Shown in pieces: positions 12,443-22,815 of a stretch of 64,000 nucleotides of DNA. Made by a program: the position numbers and the translations under genes. The DNA comes from Corbicula japonica (Eukaryota > Mollusca > Bivalvia > Venerida > Cyrenidae): assembly GCA_038501625.1 (NCBI GenBank), contig JAZAYU010000006.1, positions 13,332,638-13,396,637 on the forward strand, given 5' to 3'. The stretch's first letter is position 1, and each line of letters starts with the position of its first letter. The notes under the pieces are model-generated. The model ran no database searches, was not told the DNA's origin, and saw only the letters and a program-made list of their open reading frames with translations.

Positions 12443-12958
12443 GTGAAATATGCATATCAGGAATCGCCACATTTAGAAAAACAGCCTCCCTACACAGTCA
12501 AGAAGAAGAGAGGGGGAGAGAGCATGGTTAATAAAATGATCAGTTTCAAAAAAGACACCACTAACAATAAACAAAAATGAGAACCCGAGGGGTTACCGCC
12601 TTGGAACGGTCAGTGGCAAATCAAATTGCCACTGGGGGTTTAAACCAGGTTCTAGGGTGCACCAACCTCACACTTGCCCCAACAGGTTCTCATATCACAA
12701 AACAAGTACAAGTTGTCTTGGTGAAAAAACTCCAACCCACTTATCGGCTTAACAATGTTGCATGCAAAAGCACACAAACATATAAAACATAAGAAGTTAA
12801 GAGCATTGCAAAGCCGAAGGGGCGGGTACTCAATTATCTTACCGAGACCAGAGCTCCTGGAGTAAAATTAGCAAGAACACGATGACAGGGATAAAAGAAA
12901 CAAATCGAGCTTTTAGGTTCTTTTAAGAAAAGATTTCCCCATTAACCTTCATAAACTA
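12443..12958 (-). repeat. PLE 3' untranslated region, copy 1
   Basis: The non-coding tail of the PLE includes, in + strand order, 'gaggggttaccgcc', 'aaattgccactggggg', 'aaaccaggttctagggtgca' and 'gagaccagagctcc'. It is nearly identical to 49,905-50,357 beside the second PLE copy. Diverged fragments occur at 17,400, 20,632, 22,690, 28,580, 31,787, 43,840, 46,035, 46,565, 48,820 and 53,505. Short frames inside it are not genes. Confidence 0.85.
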
Positions 12959-15603
12959 TTAAATCCCTGCCACCGTCGTGCAACCAAAGAGGTAAGCATA
13001 ATGATCAACTGTAGAAGGGTTAATCGCCAGGCCTGCAGAGCGCTGTAAAATATCATGTTGGTAACCTTTCTTTTTAAATTTACAGATGGTTTTTACGAAT
13101 AACCGGGAGAAATTAACACTGCCTTTTATCTTTTTAAGTTTATAAATTAAATCTCCATAAAAAACTGGCTGTGAAATACCTTGTTGCAAAAGTGATTTTA
13201 AACTGCATCTGTATTTATGAATTGAATCTGGGTATCGGCGATAAAACTTGCAAAAGGTTTTCCTTAATTTGTGATACCGATAACCTTGTTTTAAAAGTTT
13301 TTCTGTAAGGCAAAGAATACATTCATTAAAATCATTAACATCGTTGCAACCTCTTGAAAAGCGAACAAGCTGTGAGATATAAACCCCATTAGATGTTGCA
13401 CGGGGAACATCGCCGTCTAAAAACGGAAAATGTACTATATTAAAATTAAAATCATCTCTTTTATCACAAATTTTAGTAGTGACATATCCATTTTCAATGG
13501 ACAGATTTAGATCTAGAAAATTTGCTTGGTTTTCTGAAGTGTTCGCTTTATTAAGTTGTAGTTCTTTAGGATAAATCTTATTAACCAGTAATGGAAATTG
13601 GTTATTGTCTATATTAAATAAATCATCAAGGTACCTCGAGGTGTTGTTAAAAGCTGTAATTATATCATCTTGATGTTCAGTAGAAATAGATAACATAAAG
13701 TCTCTTTCATAACAGTATAAAAACAGATCAGCAACAAGGGGTGCACAATTAGTACCCATTGGGATGCCTATTACTTGTTTATAAATAGAGGTACCGAATC
13801 TAACATTAATATTATCCAGTAAGAAAGAGTGACTCTATTAGGTCTTGACAAGTCCATAAAGTATAATTATCATAAGAACCATCTGTAAAAAATGCCCTAT
13901 GTTCATTACAAGCGATGAAGGTTTTATTTTTCTCTAGCAAACGTTTTTTTCAATGAGACTGGTTAGTTTGTCTCTTATTAAATTATGAGGGAGCGAAGTG
14001 TATAATGTTGAGAAATCATAAGTAGACAAACAGAACGCCCGAAAATTATTTGATTTAAGCTTTTTCAAAACGTCATTTGAATTTTTAATTGACCAAAATA
14101 AATTTTTGCCAGAAGTTTCAAAAACCTTATCACAATACCTAATTACATGTTCTTTTATAGCTGTAAGACAAGATGTTAAGAGCACGGATAATTAAGTAGT
14201 AGTGCAAGAACTAGAGTAGGCAATAAATCTTGCTTTGTACGGTGTTTTATGCATTTTAGGAAACCAATACATAGTAGGTACTTTGTCTTGTTTCGGCTCA
14301 ATACTGATTCTAAATTTTGTAATTTGTAGAGTGTGTGCAGTAACAATATCACTCTCATATGAAGAAGTCAGTATACAAGCATTAGTGCTGTTCGGTTCTT
14401 CAATTTGAATATTAATATAGTGTATTCGTCACACTATAATTACATTATTGGAAGCCTTATCAGCAGGTGTTAAAACAAATCTGTTATGAAAGTCTTGAAT
14501 TCCTTTTTTCAAATGACGAAAGTTAAAACGAGGTCGAGGTGGTAATAAAGCAAAGTTTCTTTCATAAAATGATATACGAGTGTCAGTTATTTTGAATATG
14601 TGTTTTTTACAGATAGAAAGTGCATTAGGCTCGGCATGTTCTCTTTTGCACCATTTATTGCAAAATAAGTTTAAAGACTCAGCAATTTCTGCATGCATTA
14701 AAATCAATTTTGGATGATATTCTATATTTGGGACCTTTAGAAATTAAATTACGAATTCTAGGGTCTTTGATTAAATTAAGATCACCTGTAACAATATGAC
14801 CGGCAGGCCTTTAGCAATATTTAGAAGTTAAACACTCTCAAGATTTTGGTGTATTTTCAATTATCTGTTAATCCGAGGTAATTTTATTGTAATTAAAAAT
14901 TGTATTTCTAGTTGGTGTGTTGTATTTATAACAAACCAAAGGCGATTCATTATTCTTGAAATAAATAGGAACAGCCGATTGAACTGTTTTATCTTTAAAT
15001 ATACTAGGAAGGCCAATAAAATCTATTCCTTTATTTAAAAAAGAAATTTTAAGGAAATGTCTTTGATTGTCAGATTCCAAGTCAATGTGCGGCCTGAGAA
15101 CATGCCGAGTATAACACTGAATAAGACTAGCAACTTCGTAAAATGGATGGGCTCTAATGACGATGTCGTCGGCTTCCTCATCCAGTTTCTGCAGACTTGA
15201 TATAGAAAGAGAAGTCAACCTAGATAGCATGTCTGCCAGATTGTTTTAAAATAATATGTAGGTCATGAATAGAACAACGAATACGTTATTTTCTTTTTAT
15301 GTTTCCATTAGTTCTGCTTCCCTGCGACCTCGATTTTCTTTTACCTATTTCAAGCAATTCAAAGACGCCATAATCAGGATTTTAAGAAATGTTGCCTTCT
15401 TGATAAATATTATCATTTAAACCAAGTGGGTAAGGAGTTTGTAATTTTTTAATCCATTTCTGCTCCGAAACGAGCCTGGCCCTGATTTTAAATGCTCTTG
15501 AAGCAGTGCTGTCAAATGAAAGTTTTTCTACTGGTTGAACGGAAATATTTTGTAAACGGTGTCCTAAATGCTTAAAGTGTTGGTATGATAAGATAGAGGG
15601 CAC
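12959..15603 (-). pseudogene. PLE polyprotein: GIY-YIG remnant plus reverse transcriptase, frame-broken
   Basis: Pieces in order on the minus strand are as follows. 15,603-15,382 includes WIKKLQTPYPLGLND, which resembles the C-terminal end of an N-terminal GIY-YIG nuclease. 15,230-14,868 is a linker. 14,707-14,429 ends in FVLTPADKASNNVIIV. 14,185-13,934 carries the motif A region STYDFSTLYTSLPH. 13,759-12,959 carries GTNCAPLVADLFLYCYERD and the catalytic SRYLDD box, then a conserved C-terminus. Breaks are a TAA near 14,190, and small indels near 14,700, 13,925 and 13,825. A domain order with nuclease before RT marks a permuted PLE clade rather than canonical Penelope. The protein would prime cDNA synthesis at a nicked target, but this copy cannot make it whole. 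Confidence 0.75.
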
Positions 15604-15629
15604 CTTACTCTAATTTAAAAGCATTTTCG

Positions 15630-15840
15630 TCGACAATTAACCTCCAATATCAATTCTTAAACATTCATAGACAAATATTGTTTGAAAGTGTGAATCTGTG
15701 TAGAAACGCCTCTTAGCATAACATGTATGAACACATGATTGGATTATAATCAGTTTCGATGCTTCGCTTAAAAATCTTGTAAAATGTATTCTGTGGGACG
15801 AAATACAAATTCTGACCATCATTCCTTTCTTTAAGGTTAT
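15630..15840 (-). repeat. Unit B, middle part
   Basis: The reverse complement aligns with about 25,495-25,690 of unit C. Landmarks are 'catgtatgaacaca', 'gattatAATcagtttcgatg' against its counterpart, and 'attctgaccatcattcctt'. This resumes the match broken at 12,345, supporting insertion of the PLE between them. Confidence 0.65.
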
Positions 15841-16575
15841 ATAATTGACGAAAAGGGAACTTTGAAATACCGATCCATCCCAAACGATGATATGCATATG
15901 ACGGTTTACATGGAACCTTCAATGCGATATTTTCAGATTATTACCATTCCATGTTCAGCGGCGTATGGTCCCCAGATAAACGAATGGGTTTTCCCCGCTT
16001 AACGAGAAAACAATGGCCGGAACTAAACCAAATGGTATTTCGACAGGGGATCATAAAATATTAATCCTGCATGTCTGAGACAACGCCAAAGGCAAAATTT
16101 AAAAAGTAATTTTAAGAAATATATCATTGGGGTGATAAAGCAATATCCAAATCTATATTGGTTGGAATATTGAAACCACCCATCTATAAACTGGGCAAAA
16201 TATCAAAATAAAAGTAGTTTTAGAAGAACTATTAACATAGTACAAAATTATCGTGCTCAACGACCTTTAAAGTACGTAACTGATACAATGTAACAACACT
16301 GATTGAATGTGTGGGGAGACTCTTTACAGCCGCCACACGGCACAAACAACGCTGCTGTAAAAATAAATTGACGAAAAGGGAACTTTGAAAACCATCGAAC
16401 ACTAAAAATATGAAACTATTGCACGCTCGGTTTGTTTAAGACTGTTTATGGGCATTAATGGAAATGCATATTACTTCCGATGCCGTCTTGCCCGGGTTGA
16501 GCAGAGCACAACTCGATATTTACACCAATAAACATTACAATTTCGATCCATCCCAAACGAAGTCCAGTAACTATT
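15840..16575 (+). repeat. Repeat family R2, two partial + copies
   Basis: Two pieces both start at 'gacgaaaagggaactttgaaa' (15,849 and 16,367). The first passes directly to 'gatccatcccaaacgatgat'. The second contains the family core, with 'gctcggtttg', 'tggaaatgcatatta' and a 'cccgggttgagc' motif, and then the same 'cgatccatcccaaacga'. The 15,840-16,290 part also matches 18,770-19,150 in reverse complement. It looks like a ~300-400-bp non-coding element inserted in unit B. Its class is unknown. Confidence 0.6.
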
Positions 16576-16830
16576 CAGTCTTAAAAAAAACTACAATCAC
16601 GACCGAAATTTTAAAATCCGATTAAAACTTGCATTGAACGGCGATAAACGTTTTAACACTTTTAAAATATATTGTCGTGTTTTTTAAAATTCTTTTAAGA
16701 TGGTGCAACACGCCTTATGATCATTCTATCTGAAACAAACAAAAATTAACACTCGTATAATTTTTATGGGTTTGCTACCCACAAGGGGCAATATCATTTG
16801 AAATATACTGTAGCGCTAATTGTGCAGTGT
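16575..16830 (-). repeat. Unit B, proximal part
   Basis: The reverse complement aligns with 24,945-25,180. Shared landmarks are 'acaaggggcaatatca' against 'tgatattgcccctagtgggg' and the 'gcgataaacgttttaa' region. The match ends on the right exactly where the non-LTR retroelement ends in the other arm. Confidence 0.7.
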
Positions 16831-16925
16831 AGAACCAGTAGAAAGTCTCCCCGTACATAGAGCAAGTAGTGTTATCAGTAAATAATCGGTTACCGATGTC
16901 ATTCAGTGATGATAACGTTTATCAC
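16831..16925 (-). repeat. Short repeat shared with 30,190-30,290
   Basis: The reverse complement contains 'atgacatcggtaac' followed by a short AT run and 'gtacggggagact'. The same order and spacing occur at 30,215-30,272. No function is recognised. Confidence 0.55.
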
Positions 16926-17059
16926 GGTTATTTAATCTAACTTTTTTGAGGTTGTCTCGGTTAGCTCATTCTGTGGCATGATCGGAATAGCATGGCTATG
17001 AGCTGTCGTCGTATGGTACGAGTTCGCTCCACACTAGGCGCAATAACATAAAAGAAACA

Positions 17060-17370
17060 TACCTTGATTACCCCTTGACCTCGTCATTTGAAAACGGGGA
17101 TTTCAAGACTTTCATCACATCTTTTTTTAACACTGTTGAACATGGAATGGGGATAATCTGAAATACCGCACTGAAGGATTCATGTTCATCGCAATATGCA
17201 CAGCGATTGGCATGGGTCGAAATTATACTGTTTACTGGTGTGGATATTGAGTTGCGCTCGACACGGTGCTAGGAAGCGTTGACAGTATTACGCGTTTCAA
17301 TCACTGGGCATCAACAGGCTAAATCAAACCGAGCCTGCAATATTTTCAGTAGTTTCGTTTTTTTTCTAGC
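17060..17370 (-). repeat. Repeat family R2, minus copy
   Basis: The order of blocks is the reverse of that at 16,367: 'gaaataccgcactgaagg', 'attgagttgcgctcgacacg', 'aaaccgagcctgcaatattt'. It is diverged and non-coding. Confidence 0.6.
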
Positions 17371-17399
17371 TTAATCGTGTTTCCTCTTATCCTGCTATC

Positions 17400-17645
17400 G
17401 CATTCTTGCTGTTAGAGTCCAGATGCTCTGGTCTCAGTAAGGTCAAAGAGTTCCCACCTAAGAGCTCGCGAAGGACGTAAGCTTTTCATGTTTTATACAT
17501 TTATGTGCTTTCGCATGCAAAATTGTGGAGTTGATAGGTGGATAAGAGCTGATTCAACCAGAAAACATCTTGTTTGTTCTTATGAAAACTGGGTGGTGCA
17601 AGTGTAAGATTGGTCCACCCTTGAACCTGGTCCAAACCCCGCCCC
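17400..17645 (+). repeat. PLE 3' UTR fragment
   Basis: It contains 'gctctggtctcagtaagg', 'gcatgcaaaattgt', 'ggtggataag' and 'gaacctggtccaaacccc', in the order expected for the PLE tail read on the + strand. The second half is also part of the inverted arm that pairs with 22,690-22,815. Confidence 0.65.
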
Positions 17646-18545
17646 GTTTATTTAACACATGGTGACACTTTTACTCTCTGCGGTTTTTGGTCTTGTTGAG
17701 AGGCTCTGTCTTCTTGCTGTGGACATATGAATTTTTTACTGTTTACTTTGTGTAGCGCAAAATATCATGCTTACCATGTCGGTAATTATAAGTTACCATG
17801 CCGTTGTTTGTTATTAGAGCTCATAATATGTTATGAAATAGACAACAAGCTAATTGATTGTCTTCGAAAGCATCGAAACTATAAAAATGAATATATTTTA
17901 ACCCGTAATGCTAAATCAAAACTTAGACAAACTAAATATATATTTTGTTATATCAAAACCAACCAAAACAAAAATAAACCAAACCGAAACAATCTGAACA
18001 AACATTTATAAAGTAGCGAAGCTTAGATTTGTGTTATCAATCAACATTAACATGAGGAAGTGTGTGCAAAAGGCGGCAGAATTAAAAGCATTCCAACATG
18101 AGTGGTCACTCAGACCCAGACATGGATTTAACATGCAATATATGAAAATAACCATTCAATTCTAGAAAGTTTTTCAAAACAAGATGACGCTCTTAACAAA
18201 TGAACTGTTCTTTACCAGGGCCTAAACATTTAATTTACATTACAAAAAGGAATCAGTGCCAAAACTTTCCATCCGTTCGGGGGTCGTTGCCTTAATGAAA
18301 CTCTATGAAGACGATAGTCTAATTGATAGGGCTGGAGAGCATATCTCAAGCATATGAAGTGACGACGGTAGTGGAATGCATTAACGAAAGGATGGTCATT
18401 TGACTTTGAGTTATTCTTACGTCATACATAATTAACACAACCTCATTTCCATTAAATGTGGTTTGGATAGGTTTTTTTTGAGGATTGAATGATATTCAGT
18501 TTATTAAATTGTGTACGGCTTCATTTTAACTCGTATTTATGCCTA
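17525..18545 (+). repeat. Left arm of a ~1-kb inverted duplication
   Basis: The arm pairs with 21,835-22,815 in reverse complement, with a constant coordinate sum near 40,340 at several checkpoints (17,525/22,815; 18,050/22,290; 18,545/21,795-21,835). Shared marks include 'taggtggataagagctgatt', 'ttaacacatggtga' and 'gagagcatatctcaa'. The arms enclose about 3.3 kb. The pairing covers unrelated repeat types, so the inversion came after those repeats were in place. Confidence 0.7.
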
Positions 18546-18769
18546 CGTACAATTTTCATTTTTTATCCAGTTGCAGAACAGTACACGTTTCACATGCAGT
18601 ATTGTCATTTTAATATGCCAAAATTTGAATGTGTTCTCACTTTGTGGTATCGATACTAATGTTAAAAAGTTAACGAATATGCAAAGATGAAGTTCATTGG
18701 AAGCTTTAAGACTAATACAAGCACTAGAGAAGTGCACAAGCAGTGAAATAAAAATATCTCTGCTGTTAT

Positions 18770-19320
18770 CAATTACGTCCTTGGAAGGTCGTTGAACACG
18801 ATACTTATGTACTATGTGAATAGTACTTCTAAAATTACCTTTGTTTTAATATTTCGGCCAGTTCTGAGATGGGTGTTTTCAATTTCCCAGCCAATATAGG
18901 TTTGGATATTGTTCAATCTCCCACAAGGATATACTTCCCGCTTTTTAAATTTTGCCTTTGGTGTTGTCTGTGATATGCAGGATTTATTTCTAAGATCCTC
19001 TGCCAAAAGTCTATTTTGTTAAGTTCCGCGCATTGTTTTTTGTTAAGGGTTAACCCATTATTTTATCTGGGGAGCATACGCCGCTGAGTATTAATCTGAA
19101 AATACCGCATTGAAGGTTCCATGTCAAACGCCATATGCACATCATCGTTTGGGATGGTCAAAATTGTACTGTTTTTTTGTGTAAATATTGAGTTGCGCTC
19201 AACCCGGGGCTAGGAGGCGTGAACATGTAATATGCATTTCCGTTACTGTCCATGAACAGTCAAAAACTGAGCCTGCAATATTTTCATTTGTCTTGTTCGA
19301 TGGCTTTTAAAGTTCCCTTT
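18770..19320 (-). repeat. Repeat family R2, longest minus copy
   Basis: The reverse complement runs from the 'gaacaagacaaatgaaaa' and 'gctagccccgggttgagc'-like core to 'cccagataaaataatggg', then on into sequence matching 16,010-16,290 ('caacaccaaaggcaaaattt', 'cctatattggctgggaaatt'). A 64-codon minus frame at 18,812-19,006 lies inside the repeat and is not kept open in the partner copy, so I do not treat it as a gene. Confidence 0.6.
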
Positions 19321-19329
19321 TAATCTATT

Positions 19330-20225
19330 TCTATAAAATGTTGCCGACTGGACTTCACCATAGAAAAATGAAAAATGTATAACATTACAAATCAACATAA
19401 TCTATTGTTTCATGGTTTAGTAGGTTTTCAATGGAGAGAATAAGATCAGGAAAGTGTGCTTGCTTTTCCGATTTATACAATATATTTATATATTGAAATT
19501 TCTGGCACAGTATACATTCATATTAATGAAACAAGCATTTAAACATTCAACTTTATCCTTAGCCTGGCACCAGCTAGATGGTTTATTAAAGAAAACACTG
19601 AAATACTTATTAAATCCTTTTTTTATTCATTTAATTTTCCTTTTTTTACTGATATGCTGAACCATCTGGGAGATAAGGGAAGTAAAATGCATATCAGTAA
19701 GATACCTGCAGGAGTTGCTTTTCTTGGAGGTATTGATGATTATTGTATAAGTGACACGAGACTATATAACAGAACATAGGGACGGGAGCCAGTCTACTTT
19801 ATCCTTTTCCCATTCTTCTTTCAAATGTTCATGTAACATGTTGTCGGTAAGTAATTAATTAGATCTAAGAGATATATGTCAGAGACAACGATATAATCAC
19901 ATTACGGCGTCGCCTAGAACTGAATTGCACAACAGTGTGATTTTATTTGGCCGTCACGAGCATTTTACATAATGAATCATGACATATATTAGCCATATGT
20001 GACGTTGCTGAGAAACCTGCCAAGTCATTTTGATGTTTAAATCGTATTTTATAATGTCATTTATGTGACGTTCTTTGTAACATGTCATATTTTTTCCCTT
20101 CCTTCTAAAGACAATCACATGAGTGTGTTAATAAGTAATGACTTGCTTATTGTTTATTTGCAGACTAAGGAACTCTTAAGAAAAAAGACTGAGTTACAAG
20201 TAAACTATTACATAATATTTACACT
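19330..20225. other. No feature recognised
   Basis: AT-rich sequence with short chance frames. A small inverted 'gatatgc'/'gcatatc' pair occurs near 19,655-19,690. Nothing else stands out. Confidence 0.4.
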
Positions 20226-20601
20226 TCAACTTCGTCCTCTACGATAAAGTCTTATTCATCAAATGGATCATAATTTCTGTTGGTAAACAGTGTCATGTAT
20301 TATTTTATAAGGCGTGGTTACAGTACAGCCGTTCATAATTTAATGGACGTTGCACAATGTTTTGACGTGTGACGTCGTCGAGCACGAACGTTTTGCCACG
20401 AGTAACTACGAAAAAGCGTGCCGTCATTCAGTGTGTCGTCAACGTTGCTGTTCCAACAGACTTTTGAAAAAGCCGTAATATCACGAATTCTTCTCATAAT
20501 TTCTGTATGCGAGTATTAATGAGTGTAAATATAAGGATTGAAACGATATTTGATTATTTCCTTACCCAAATGGAAATCATCAATTATCGTTTCAATCCTT
20601 A
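20226..20601 (-). repeat. Inverted copy of the 429-905 region with a shortened foldback
   Basis: The reverse complement of 20,226-20,525 matches 586-905. It is followed by a 70-bp palindrome (20,532-20,601) that keeps only the outer arms of the 157-bp foldback. Both flanks are shared with the first copy, so this is a duplicate that lost the hairpin centre rather than an independent insertion. Confidence 0.75.
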
Positions 20602-20631
20602 AATGAATGACATCTTGCTGACTGAACGTCA

Positions 20632-20790
20632 CGTGCTCTGGTCTCAAGCAGATGTGCTCATACTGATTGACAGTTCCTGTTCCTATTTTTTTTTTTGCGT
20701 TTGCATGCAATTACATGCACAATTTCGAGCAGCAGGATGAGTTGGTGTTAATTTAACGCATGCACACACACACATACACAGAATACACCG
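20632..20790 (+). repeat. Diverged PLE-tail-like fragment and a CA-rich run
   Basis: 'gctctggtctcaagcagatg' followed by 'gtttgcatgcaa' and 'gatgagttggtg' keeps the order of the PLE 3' UTR with heavy divergence. A short (CA)n run lies at about 20,760-20,776. Weakly supported. Confidence 0.35.
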
Positions 20791-21834
20791 TTTACATCAG
20801 ACCACTTGAGTTACACTTTGAGACGTCGAGAAAAAATAATACAATTTTCGCAAAAATCACTTATATAAAAATATCTACACTATCTTACAGCCATGTTTCG
20901 AACATATTTGTCCGCCTTTAAGTAAGGGTGAACACTGTTTTGACATTGAAACCGAACGTAGAAGTAAAAAGGGAATTACTCTTATTTGGTTATAAGTCTT
21001 ACAATAGTATTGCAAAAGTCGCCACAGGATATTAACAATTTTGTTAACTTGATTTATGTAACAGTTTGTTGGATATGTTATACATACATTTTGAAGTTCT
21101 AACGCAGAACCACATAAATAAACACATTTCTTTAATGTTTTACTTATATCTTCCCAATTTTTTTCCAACAATTTTATTTTAGCCTAGTTCACCCCTTGCA
21201 ATGACTTTACCTCTAACCGTAATAAAATGATTTGAAACTAAAGAAAATGTGTTTTGGTCTGGATATTCTAATGCTTAATATGCTGCTGATAATTTCATCA
21301 AGAAAGGAATTTTCTTTTATGTAAAATAATATGTTTTGGATAAGAACATATCAAACTTTATCATTCAATTCTGGTTGTCTTTCAAAATGTCTATTTTTTT
21401 AAGATTGCGTGACAACGTCTCATGACACACTTTAAATGGATTATTTTTTATGACTCTCCCTCGTAGGAAATCTTCACAATTTTCTTAAATTTTATAATTT
21501 CATATTCCCCGTATCTTGTGCTATCGATAATCACACAACTTTGTTTTTCTTTAAAATCGCAGGTCTGGTTGCAGGTAGTTTGCGTCATCAGGTATATTTT
21601 GATGACTTATTAAAGTTTACGACTCGTTCAATAATAGTTAGTTTTCATCTGAAATATGAAGAGTGTAGTAAGTTCAAATGCTATCCAATTATTCTAAAGT
21701 ATATTTTTATTGGTGTTAAAAACTTTTGTGTTATCAACGATAGTCGTGCGGTACCGACCTTTAACAATACTGCATGTTGACCTTGCAGTGTTATGCAACT
21801 GGATAAAAATATAAATTGTAAGTAGGCGTAAATA
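20791..21834. other. No feature recognised
   Basis: This is the centre of the inverted duplication. It shows only short chance frames (for example 20,875-21,171 minus and 21,541-21,780 plus) with no recognisable domain. Confidence 0.4.
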
Positions 21835-22815
21835 CGAGTTACAATAAAGCCGTACACAATTTAATAAACTGACTGTTATACAATCTTCAAAAAAAATTAT
21901 TCAAACCACATTAAATGGAATTTAAGTTGTGTTATTTTTATGTATGACGTAAGATATCTCAATATCAAACGACCATCCTTTCAATAATGTATTGCACTAC
22001 GTTATCACTTCATATTACTATGTTTGAGATATGCTCTCCAGCCATATCAATTAGACTGTCGTCTTTATAGTTTCATTGAGGAAACGACCTCCAATCTGAT
22101 GCAAAGTTTTTGGCACTGATTCATTTTTGTAATGTAAACGAAATGTTTAAGCTACGGTAAAAGAACGGTTCATTTGTTAAGAGCTTCATCTCGTTTTGAA
22201 AAACTTTCTAGAATTGAATGGTTCATTTGTTGCATGTTAAATCTATGGCTGCGTCTGAGTGACCGATCATGTTGGAATGCTTTCATTTTTGAAAGAGTAA
22301 TTGACACTGACCACATGCAGTATAACTAGAACAAATATGATTGATTTATAAATGTTCGTACAGCTTTTTTCGTTTTGGTTTGTTTTTGTTTTGGCTGGTC
22401 TTTATATAATATACATTTTAGCTTGTCTAAGGTTTTATTAATTGAGATAACAATACGCGTTAAAATAAATTCATATTTTTTATAGTTACATATTTTGTGC
22501 TCTTATTACTAAAAACGGCATGAAAAATTACAATATTTACCGACAGGGCAACTTTGATGTTTTGCGCTAGACACAGTAAAACAGTAATATATGCATATTT
22601 TCACATCAGAGCCTCTCCTGACGGCCCATAACGCAAAAGTTTCACCATGTGTTAATTGAACGAATATATTAATGGAAGATGGCAAAAACATTGCTACTGG
22701 ATGGGGAGGGGTTGAACCAGGTTCAAGAGTGGACCGACCTCACACTTGCACCACCCGTGTTTTCTATGAACAAACAAGAAATTTACCTGTTGAATCAGCT
22801 CTTATCCACCTATCA
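21835..22815 (-). repeat. Right arm of the ~1-kb inverted duplication
   Basis: The arm is the reverse-complement partner of 17,525-18,545. Its outer end carries a PLE 3' UTR fragment (22,690-22,815: 'ggttgaaccaggttcaagag', 'cctcacacttgcacca'), mirrored at 17,525-17,645. The arm stops abruptly at 22,815, where non-LTR retrotransposon coding sequence begins. Confidence 0.7.

Larger units (their letters stand above)
12443..15612 (-). mobile_element. Penelope-like retroelement, 5'-truncated copy 1
   Basis: The element is read on the minus strand. It begins within an N-terminal GIY-YIG-type remnant, passes through a decayed reverse transcriptase, and ends in a ~500-bp 3' UTR shared by about ten fragments in this window. 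All of those that reach the end finish near 'cctgatatgcatatttcac' (12,443 side). Unit B sequence resumes on both sides (to 12,345 and from about 15,630), so the insertion is bounded by context. The upstream half of the nuclease domain is missing, which fits 5' truncation during target-primed reverse transcription. No clean target duplication was identified. Confidence 0.8.

Noticed and set aside
12577..12792. 71-codon plus frame, also at 49,916-50,234
   Set aside because: It lies antisense in the PLE 3' UTR. It is open in two copies only because they are nearly identical, and it is broken in other fragments.
18812..19006. 64-codon minus frame inside R2
   Set aside because: The partner copy at 16,030-16,240 has stops in the same frame, so the frame is not conserved.
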